DNA of 14,135 nucleotides from an uncultured Collinsella sp. (GTDB lineage Bacteria > Actinomycetota > Coriobacteriia > Coriobacteriales > Coriobacteriaceae): contig URTL01000040.1 of assembly GCA_900550785.1 (NCBI GenBank), positions 1-14,135 on the forward strand, written 5' to 3'. This document shows positions 7,031-12,256 of this stretch, one piece after another. The notes under the pieces are model-generated. The model was not told the DNA's origin, did no database searches, and was given only the letters and a program-made list of their open reading frames with translations. How positions within the stretch are numbered: the stretch's first letter is position 1; each line of letters starts with the position of its first letter. The translations under genes and the position numbers were made by a program.

Positions 7031-7058
7031 GACCGTTCGCAGGTGAAAATCGACCGTT
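7031..7058. repeat. Direct repeats upstream of the PTS promoter
   Basis: GACCGTT occurs at 7031-7037 and 7052-7058, exactly 21 bases apart (two helical turns), about 40-70 bases upstream of the -10 box. The spacing and position would suit an activator, for instance of catabolite control. No protein can be assigned. Confidence 0.3.
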
Positions 7059-7108
7059 GACGGGTTTAACGTACTTGAAACGTTGGGGCTGGGTAGGTCG
7101 GCACTGGC

Positions 7109-7138
7109 TTGGCGGCGCCCGATCAGACGCCTCGCCAA
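7109..7138 (-). terminator. Weak terminator hairpin after the exporter gene
   Basis: A 9-bp stem with a 2-base bulge (TTGGCGGCG at 7109-7117 against CGCCTCGCCAA at 7128-7138) begins 4 bases past the exporter stop codon. It has no U-tract on the minus strand. It probably separates the exporter from the PTS operon. Confidence 0.4.
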
Positions 7139-7142
7139 TCCC

Positions 7143-8225
7143 CTATCGCACAAAGTACCAGGGGCTTTCCTGCACGGTGGGCTCCAGCGCGATGCCGGTG
7201 CGTTCCTTAAACAGATCCATGTCCTGCGATTTCTCCGTCCACCACGCATTGGGCTTAAAGGTCATGCTCTCAACGACATGACCGACAAACACACTGTCGC
7301 GCAGCTTGGAGAAGTCGGTGTTCATGATCAGGATGGACGCGAGCACCAGCACAATGCCCAGAACCTTGATCGCGCCAGCGGGCTCGGCGTAGATGCCAAT
7401 ACCGACCAGAACGGTCGCCACGGTTTCGAACGAAGCCACGACCGGCACCTTCGATGTCTCAAGATCCATCGAAAGGCCCTGCATATAGAAGATGTACGCA
7501 AGAGCCGTCGGAATAAAGCCAAAGCCTGCGAACAGCAGAATGAGCTGCGGGGACATTGCCGCGGCTACATCGGACCACGGAGCCGAAAGCACCGCCATAA
7601 AGCATCCGCCAAAAACAAAGCCCCAAAACGTCACCGCCAGCGGATGCAGCGTCTTGGTGGCCATACGGCTAAACACAGCCAGCAACGCGCCGCAAAGTCC
7701 GGCGATCACACCCGACGCGACGCCCCAAGCCGAGAAATGGAAACCAGACAGGTCGCCGCTCGTCACCGCGAGCACGCAACCCACAATGTTAAAGACGATG
7801 GCGACGAGCTTGTTGGGGGTCACGTCCTCGCGATAAAGCACGCGGCCAAGCGCGACGCCAAACACCGGCGAGGTGTAGAGCAGCACCGAGGCCGTGGACA
7901 TGCCCACCTCGCCCATGCACTCGTAATAGCAGGTGTTGGCGACGGCTAAACCGACTATACCGACAAGCGCGCAGGGAACAAGCTCTTTAGGACTTGCCTT
8001 GAACAGAGCCAGGGGACCCGAGGCTTTTCCCTCACGAGCACCTCCCTGGCAACCCATAAATACCAAGACCGGAGCCATTAAGACGGCACCCGACAACAGG
8101 CGAAAGGCCGCCATGCTCTGAGACGAAACACCCAGGGCCGATATTCCGTTAACAAAGATTCCGATGGTGCCCCACATAAGCGCGGCGACCAGCACCAGCA
8201 CATAGCCCAGATTGCTTTTCTTCAA
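7143..8225 (-). CDS. DMT-superfamily (EamA) transporter, probable metabolite/amino-acid exporter
   Basis: A 360-residue membrane protein with two EamA repeats. Ten probable helices lie within residues 6-302 (for example 6-27, 37-57, 83-101, 110-131, 139-155, 166-186, 196-214, 227-248, 259-280 and 284-302). Family signs are ALMWGTIGIFVNGI near the start and TASVLLYTSPVFGVALGRVLYRED at 111-134. A soluble tail of about 57 residues follows the last helix, longer than usual, with little hydrophobic content. Translation starts at TTG (8225), supported by GAGGAGG 5 bases upstream. A near-match to the GntR1 operator lies 40 bases upstream, so it may be co-regulated with the PTS. I infer a possible role exporting the amino acid released by the deglycases; the family has broad substrates and this is unproven. 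Confidence 0.88.
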   Translation of the reverse strand: MKKSNLGYVLVLVAALMWGTIGIFVNGISALGVSSQSMAAFRLLSGAVLMAPVLVFMGCQGGAREGKASGPLALFKASPKELVPCALVGIVGLAVANTCYYECMGEVGMSTASVLLYTSPVFGVALGRVLYREDVTPNKLVAIVFNIVGCVLAVTSGDLSGFHFSAWGVASGVIAGLCGALLAVFSRMATKTLHPLAVTFWGFVFGGCFMAVLSAPWSDVAAAMSPQLILLFAGFGFIPTALAYIFYMQGLSMDLETSKVPVVASFETVATVLVGIGIYAEPAGAIKVLGIVLVLASILIMNTDFSKLRDSVFVGHVVESMTFKPNAWWTEKSQDMDLFKERTGIALEPTVQESPWYFVR

Positions 8226-8264
8226 CGCAGCCTCCTCGGTATTATTTCCAATATGTTTCGTACT

Positions 8265-8277
8265 ACGTTATAGTCGT
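8265..8277. promoter_or_regulatory. Candidate GntR1 operator, site 3 (exporter gene)
   Basis: ACGT-TATAG-TCGT, one base from the palindrome at 844-856 and 6993-7005, within AT-rich DNA 40 bases before the exporter start. The surrounding TATAACGACTATAACG (minus strand) could provide a -10. Confidence 0.4.
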
Positions 8278-8331
8278 TATATACATTTTTCAAGACACAA
8301 ATCGGCGAACGCGGAAATGATTCCCAGGAGT

Positions 8332-8371
8332 GTCCCCAAGTGCCGGCACAAAAGGAACGTCCCCAAGTGCC
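8332..8371. repeat. Tandem REP-like units with GTCCCCAAGTGCC
   Basis: The 13-mer GTCCCCAAGTGCC is at 8332-8344 and again at 8359-8371, a 27-base period. Between them lies GTGCCGGCAC (8340-8349, self-complementary), and GGCAC/GTGCC ends bound the second unit. The AAAGGAACGTCCCC core relates it to the other GGGGAC-type hairpins here. There is no gene in 8226-8556; that gap holds operator site 3, this repeat, a terminator and element copy B. Confidence 0.5.
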
Positions 8372-8443
8372 AACCACGGCAACGCCGACGTTTTGGCAAT
8401 GTCAGCGAGCGCCCGTCATTTGAGCCAAGGTGCCGTGAAATGA

Positions 8444-8472
8444 AAAGGCGCTGACCTTCTGGTCGCGCCTTT
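8444..8472 (-). terminator. Terminator-like hairpin downstream of SIS2
   Basis: An 8-bp plus 4-bp stem with one bulged base (arms 8444-8456 and 8461-8472, loop AGAA on the minus strand) is followed on the minus strand by TTTTCATTTC, counting the last stem bases. It directly follows element copy B in the SIS2 3' region and could be the real transcription end. Confidence 0.5.
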
Positions 8473-8548
8473 GAAATTGAACGGCAGATTAGCCAAATGC
8501 CGGGTGCGCAGCGTCGGCCGGTCCGCCGTTCGGTAGAACGGCGGAACC
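8473..8548 (-). other. Structured 3'-end element, copy B
   Basis: The same layout as at 12-87. A hairpin (arms 8520-8531 and 8536-8548, one bulged A, loop TACC) begins 8 bases past the SIS2 stop. It is followed by GGCCGACGC (8511-8519) and, after 20 variable bases, AATCTGCCGTTCAATTTC (8473-8490). The stem sequence differs from copy A at many positions yet still pairs, while loop and flanks are kept, which indicates selection on RNA structure. Confidence 0.6.
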
Positions 8549-8556
8549 AATATCCC

Positions 8557-9549
8557 CTAGTAGTCAAGCTTCCACATGTAGCGGCGCGTCATGTAGTCCT
8601 TGTGGGTGACGGCAGAGAGCGCACGCATGTACACGTTGTTGAGGATCGGGGCAAAGATCAGGTGGTTGAAGTACTCGCTCACGCTGTCCTTGATGTCGTT
8701 GAGGCCAAGCTCCTTGGCATCGAGCTGATAAACGCGCTCGCCACCGTACTGGTTGACGAAGCGGATGCCGCGCTCGTCGTTGCAGCGGCTGCGGCCGACG
8801 CTGATGAGCTGGAACAGCGAGGTGCGCTTGTCCAGGATCTCGAAGGGGCCATGGAAGAAGTCGCAGGTGTTGATGGTGCAGGAGTCAATCTGCAGCATCT
8901 CCTGCACGTTGCAGATGCTAAAGACGTAGGCAGCACCAAAGAGCGGACCCTGAGCCATGACGTTGATGCAGGGCTTGTCGGCGTTTTGCTCGGCCCACTT
9001 GGCGGCGAGCGGACGGGTGTACTCGACGGCCTTGCGATAGATGGGGTCGACCAGGTCGAAGGCGGCCATAGCGGTCTCATACTCGACATAGCCCTCGGTC
9101 TGCTGCGTGAGCTCCATGGCGATCATGGTCACGACGGCGGAGTTGGTGCGGCCCATGCAGGACTCGTCGACGGCTAGGCTGTCGTACTGGATCTTGTAGT
9201 CGCAGACCTCGGTGAGGGCGGACTCGTCAACATAGATGGCGATGGTGCTGGCGCCGTGGTCCTTGGCGACCTGGGCGGCGACGATGGTCTCCTTGGTGCC
9301 GCGCATGGACACGACGACGGCCAGGGTGTTCTCGTTAACGTAGGCGGGGGTTGCGTGCACGAACTCGTTGCTGGTGTAGCTGGAGCTCACGACCTGCGTG
9401 GCCTCGTGCTCCATAAAGTACTGGGCAGGATAGTTGCCGCCGTTGGATCCGCCGGCGCCAATCCACACGACGCGCTTGATGCCGCCCTTGTCTGCCTTGT
9501 CAGCCAAAACCTGGGAGACGACATCCTTAACCTGTTCCTGAGTAGTCAT
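8557..9549 (-). CDS. SIS-domain sugar-phosphate deglycase, FrlB/GfrE-like (SIS2)
   Basis: A 330-residue soluble protein, clearly a paralogue of SIS1. N-terminal SIS: VVWIGAGGSNGGNYPAQYF (27-45) and phosphosugar loop SMRGTKET (81-88). C-terminal SIS: E217 (NVQEMLQID) and H233 (DFFHGPFE), again 16 apart and aligning with FrlB E224/H240. The tail TRRYMWKLDY nearly repeats that of SIS1. It differs from SIS1 at the residue three before the His (Asp for Glu) and has Cys-rich DSCTINTC where SIS1 has DAAAYNTG, so substrate preference probably differs. AAAGG lies 10 bases upstream of the ATG. It is divergent from GntR2 and is closed by the 3' element at 8473-8548. By analogy with the GfrE/GfrF pair, one enzyme could act on glucoselysine- and the other on fructoselysine-6-phosphate; which is which cannot be told. 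Confidence 0.85.
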   Translation of the reverse strand: MTTQEQVKDVVSQVLADKADKGGIKRVVWIGAGGSNGGNYPAQYFMEHEATQVVSSSYTSNEFVHATPAYVNENTLAVVVSMRGTKETIVAAQVAKDHGASTIAIYVDESALTEVCDYKIQYDSLAVDESCMGRTNSAVVTMIAMELTQQTEGYVEYETAMAAFDLVDPIYRKAVEYTRPLAAKWAEQNADKPCINVMAQGPLFGAAYVFSICNVQEMLQIDSCTINTCDFFHGPFEILDKRTSLFQLISVGRSRCNDERGIRFVNQYGGERVYQLDAKELGLNDIKDSVSEYFNHLIFAPILNNVYMRALSAVTHKDYMTRRYMWKLDY

Positions 9550-9586
9550 CGTGCATCAGCCTTTCTTCTCGTTTGATGCTCATCAC

Positions 9587-9637
9587 AGGCATACAAGTTA
9601 CATATATGTTTTGGTTATGTCGACTAGTTGTATGCTA
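9587..9637 (-). promoter_or_regulatory. SIS2 promoter with two candidate GntR2 operators
   Basis: On the minus strand, -35 TCGACA (9623-9618) and -10 TAACTT (9600-9595) are 17 bases apart. The 14-mer AGGCATACAAGTTA (plus strand 9587-9600) covers the -10. An inverted variant, TAGCATACAACTAG on the minus strand (9624-9637), lies just upstream of the -35. The two face each other, as expected for repressor sites. Confidence 0.5.
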
Positions 9638-9698
9638 TATTTGTCTTAGAAATTTTGCTGATGCGGTTTTCGACAACTGGCTACCAGCGGTTTTGTTG

Positions 9699-9750
9699 TT
9701 GTATTGAATACATGCTTGCTTAGATAGGCATACAAGTTAGATACAGGTTG
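9699..9750 (+). promoter_or_regulatory. GntR2 promoter with candidate autoregulatory operator
   Basis: -35 TTGTAT (9699-9704), 16-base spacer, -10 TAGATA (9721-9726). The exact 14-mer AGGCATACAAGTTA, also seen before SIS2, lies at 9726-9739, overlapping the end of the -10. A degenerate half-copy ATACAGGTTG follows at 9741-9750, 11 bases on. GTATTGAATAC (9701-9711) is a further small palindrome. Confidence 0.5.
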
Positions 9751-9755
9751 ATCAC

Positions 9756-10478
9756 ATGAACGCTTCGTCTAAAAAGAAACTGAACCAATACGAGCGCTTG
9801 GCGGGCATGTTGCGCGACCGCATCGCCGCCGGCACCTACGCGCGCGGAGACAAGCTGCCGTCCGAGATGGAACTCATGGACGAATCGGGGCTGTCGCGCA
9901 GCACCGTGCGCCATGCCCTTAAGGTGCTCGTTGATGAGGGCCTGGTTCGCACCGAGCGCGGACGTGGCGCCTTTGTGGCCGACACGCCGGCACTCCACGA
10001 GAACAACCTAGTGTTTTCGAGCTATACCAAGCAGGTCGAAGGCCAGGGCATGAAGCCCACCACGCGCACCGTGGACTCGGGCTTTGCCAAGGCGGCCGGC
10101 AGCATAGCTAAGTTCTTTGACGCCGCCGTGGGCAGCAAGCTCGTCAAACTTGTCCGCCTGCGCTACCTGGACGACGCGCCGCTGTGCCTGGAGACCACCT
10201 ACCTGCCGCCAAGCTTCGAGACGCTCATCGATCGCGATATTAACGGTTCGCTCTACGCCACGCTGCGACAGGAGTTCCATCGCGCGCCGGCACAGGGGCA
10301 TAAGACCTTTGAGGTGTGCTACGCCTCGCAAAACGAGGCGTTTTTACTCAACGTTGAGCGCGGGCAGGCGCTGATCCTGATCACCGACTACGTCTACGAC
10401 ACCGACGGCCGCCCGCTCCACGTCTCCAAGCGCATCCAGCGCACCGACCGCGCCAAATACACCGAGCCCATCGGCTAA
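9756..10478 (+). CDS. GntR-family transcriptional regulator, HutC/UTRA type (GntR2)
   Basis: A 240-residue regulator. wHTH at residues 11-76 (QYERLAGMLRDRIAAGTYARGDKLPSE, then SGLSRSTVRHALKVLVDEGLV and wing RGRGAFV); UTRA effector domain about 95-235 (GSKLVKLVRLRYL, APLCLETTYLP, ALILITDYVYDTDGRPLHVSKRIQR). It is the only well-supported plus-strand gene in the window. The ribosome site is weak (AGG 8-9 bases upstream). It is divergent from SIS2 with a 206-base shared control region holding three copies of one motif, so it very likely represses SIS2 and itself. Its DNA-recognition helix (SRSTVRHALKV) differs from that of GntR1 (SRITVRRAVEE), in keeping with the two different operator motifs. 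Confidence 0.94.
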   Translation: MNASSKKKLNQYERLAGMLRDRIAAGTYARGDKLPSEMELMDESGLSRSTVRHALKVLVDEGLVRTERGRGAFVADTPALHENNLVFSSYTKQVEGQGMKPTTRTVDSGFAKAAGSIAKFFDAAVGSKLVKLVRLRYLDDAPLCLETTYLPPSFETLIDRDINGSLYATLRQEFHRAPAQGHKTFEVCYASQNEAFLLNVERGQALILITDYVYDTDGRPLHVSKRIQRTDRAKYTEPIG

Positions 10479-10486
10479 CCAACACC

Positions 10487-10527
10487 AAAACCACCACAAA
10501 GGGGACAGGCACCTTTGTGGTGGTTTT
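10487..10527. terminator. Bidirectional intrinsic terminator (REP-like hairpin)
   Basis: A perfect 16-bp stem (AAAACCACCACAAAGG at 10487-10502 with its complement at 10512-10527) has a 9-base loop and A-rich/T-rich ends that give a TTTT tail in both directions. It lies between the convergent GntR2 and GNAT genes and its arm overlaps the GNAT stop codon. The core AAAGGGGACAGG matches the other REP-like hairpins. Confidence 0.85.
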
Positions 10528-11107
10528 AGGCGAGGAGGTCGGGGAACCAGGTTGGCTTAGGTTGGTTAGGGACGCGCTCGGCCAGGACCAGCTCCATCCA
10601 GCACATGTCGTACCAGCGGCCGAACTTTTGGGCGCAGCGGTCGAAGGCGCCCACCAGGCGATATCCCATATGGGCATGGAAATCCTGGCTGTTGTGCGTC
10701 AGGTACTCGTCGTCCTTGTCGTGCGGCACGGCAATGAGCGCGCACATGTTGGTGATGCCCATCGCGATCAGACATTGCTTGAGCGCGTCGTGCAGCTTGC
10801 GGCCCAGCCCGCCGTGGCGCACATCGCGCGCCAGGTAGATCGATGTCTCGACCGACCAGTCGTACGCCTCGCGGCTGTTAAGCGGACTCACGTAGGCATA
10901 GCCTACCGGACGCCCGTACAACTCCATCACCAGATACGGATAGCGCTTGAGCGTACGCTCGATGCGCCCAGCGAACTCCTCAACGCTCGGCACCTCGTAT
11001 TCGCAGGTAATCGCCGTCTGGCGCACATACGGCTCATAGATGGCAAGCAACGCCGGCGCATCATCGGGCGTCGCCAGGCGAATCGTCGGCTCGGACATCT
11101 CGGTCAT
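10526..11107 (-). CDS. GNAT-family N-acetyltransferase, phosphinothricin-acetyltransferase-like
   Basis: A 193-residue soluble enzyme expected to acetylate an amino group of a small molecule with acetyl-CoA. It begins with a typical PAT/YncA-like segment (IRLATPDDAPALLAIYEPYV, then TAITCEYEVPSVEEFAGRI), continues with VGYAYVSPLNSREAYDWSVETSIYL, and has the acetyl-CoA loop VRHGGLGRKLHDAL, a variant of the R/Q-x-x-G-x-G/A motif. The NxxSxxFHxxMGYxxVG end of the family is seen as NSQDFHAHMGYRLVG. Start at 11107: AGAAGGG is 4 bases upstream, better than the Met 9 bases later. Family members act on amino-acid analogues such as methionine sulfoximine; the true substrate here is unknown. It appears to be a single-gene unit. 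Confidence 0.88.
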   Translation of the reverse strand: MTEMSEPTIRLATPDDAPALLAIYEPYVRQTAITCEYEVPSVEEFAGRIERTLKRYPYLVMELYGRPVGYAYVSPLNSREAYDWSVETSIYLARDVRHGGLGRKLHDALKQCLIAMGITNMCALIAVPHDKDDEYLTHNSQDFHAHMGYRLVGAFDRCAQKFGRWYDMCWMELVLAERVPNQPKPTWFPDLLA

Positions 11108-11122
11108 ACAACCCTTCTCCCC

Positions 11123-11167
11123 CAAAAGCAAAGGCCGCCCTGCGCCAAGCTCAGGCGTAGGGCGGCC
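11123..11167 (-). terminator. Intrinsic terminator of the aldolase gene
   Basis: A 14-bp GC-rich stem with one mismatch (11133-11146 and 11154-11167, loop GAGCTTG on the minus strand) lies 18 bases past the aldolase stop. It is followed on the minus strand by TTTGCTTTTG. Confidence 0.7.
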
Positions 11168-11185
11168 CCTTGTCATTACATCAGG

Positions 11186-12211
11186 CTACAGGACAGCCGC
11201 CAACGCGTCGATATCCTCCTGCGTCGTGGCCCAGCTGGTGCAAAAGCGCACCACCGTGTGAGTATCGTCGTACTTTTCCCAGTACTCGATCGAGGCATGC
11301 TCGCGAATGCGGGCCATGTCCTCGTTGGGCAGAATCACAAACTGCTGGTTTGTGGGCGTCTCCAAGAAGAACTGGTAGCCGCGCTCGTGCAGCACGCGAC
11401 GCAGCGCCTGAGCGGTCTCAATCGCCTGGCGACCAATCTCAAAATACAGGCCATCGGTAAAGAGCGCCTCAAACTGCACACCCGTCAGGCGGCCCTTGGC
11501 AAGCAGCGCGCCGTGCTGCTTAATACGCGGAATGGGATGCGCCGGGGTGTGCATGCCGCAAAACACCACAGCCTCGCCGCACAGAGCGCCGCACTTGGTG
11601 CCGCCGATGTAGAACACGTCGCACAGCTGCGCCAGCTCGGGCAGGGTAATGTCGCACTCATCGGCCGCCAGCGCATAGGCCAGGCGGGCGCCATCCACAA
11701 ACAGCGGAATCTCGCGCTTCTGGCACACTGCATGGATCGCCGCGAGCTCGGCCTTGGAGTACAGCGTGCCGTACTCGGTCGATAGACTCACGTACACGGC
11801 GCCCGGGAACACCGTGTGCTCGTAGCTCTCGTTTTCGTAGAACACCTGGATATAGTTCTCGAGGTCCTCGGCGTGCATCTTGCCCTCGTAGCCGGGGATG
11901 GTGAGCACCTTGTGGCCGCCAAACTCGATGGCGCCTGCCTCGTGACAGGCGACGTGGCCGGTCTCGGCAGCAACGACGCCCTCGTACGGCGCAAGCAACA
12001 TGTCGATCACCGTCGCGTTGGCCTGCGTGCCGCCCACCAGAAAAAACACGTCGGCATCGGGGGCCTGACAGGCCTCGCGGATAAGTTGCTTGGCACGCTC
12101 GGTGTGCGCATCGGTACCGTAGCCGGGCTGCGGCTCCATATTGGTGTCGACAAGCGCCTGCAGCACCGCCGGATGTGCACCGTGGGAATAGTCGTTGTTA
12201 AACGCGAGCAT
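11186..12211 (-). CDS. Threonine aldolase / beta-eliminating lyase family PLP enzyme
   Basis: A 341-residue fold-type I PLP enzyme of usual size for low-specificity L-threonine aldolases, which cleave threonine or allo-threonine to glycine and acetaldehyde. The N-terminus (FNNDYSHGAHPAVLQAL) and GYGTD (30-34) fit the family. GGTQAN (60-65) would bind the PLP phosphate, H86/H90 lie by the ring (ETGHVACHEAGAIE), D173 (FVDGARLAYAL) contacts the pyridine nitrogen, and K206 in YIGGTKCGAL is the Schiff-base lysine. The ribosome site GAGGA is 5 bases before the ATG. It begins 45 bases after the PAP2 fusion gene, with no terminator seen between them, so the two may be co-transcribed. Exact substrate stereospecificity is not readable. 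Confidence 0.9.
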   Translation of the reverse strand: MLAFNNDYSHGAHPAVLQALVDTNMEPQPGYGTDAHTERAKQLIREACQAPDADVFFLVGGTQANATVIDMLLAPYEGVVAAETGHVACHEAGAIEFGGHKVLTIPGYEGKMHAEDLENYIQVFYENESYEHTVFPGAVYVSLSTEYGTLYSKAELAAIHAVCQKREIPLFVDGARLAYALAADECDITLPELAQLCDVFYIGGTKCGALCGEAVVFCGMHTPAHPIPRIKQHGALLAKGRLTGVQFEALFTDGLYFEIGRQAIETAQALRRVLHERGYQFFLETPTNQQFVILPNEDMARIREHASIEYWEKYDDTHTVVRFCTSWATTQEDIDALAAVL

Positions 12212-12256
12212 GGCAATCCTCTCTTACCGGGTATCGGCCAGATGATTCAAACGGGG

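Noticed and set aside
8332..8371. Possible CRISPR from the 13-base direct repeat
   Set aside because: Only two short copies 27 bases apart, no further units and no cas genes; it fits the REP-like hairpin family better.
8277..8567. 96-residue minus-strand open frame between SIS2 and the exporter
   Set aside because: It would cross the 3'-end element, a terminator hairpin and the tandem repeat; composition is Arg-rich and resembles no family.
10517..11785. 422-residue plus-strand open frame, the longest on that strand
   Set aside because: Runs antisense across both the GNAT and aldolase genes and through two terminators; no family features.
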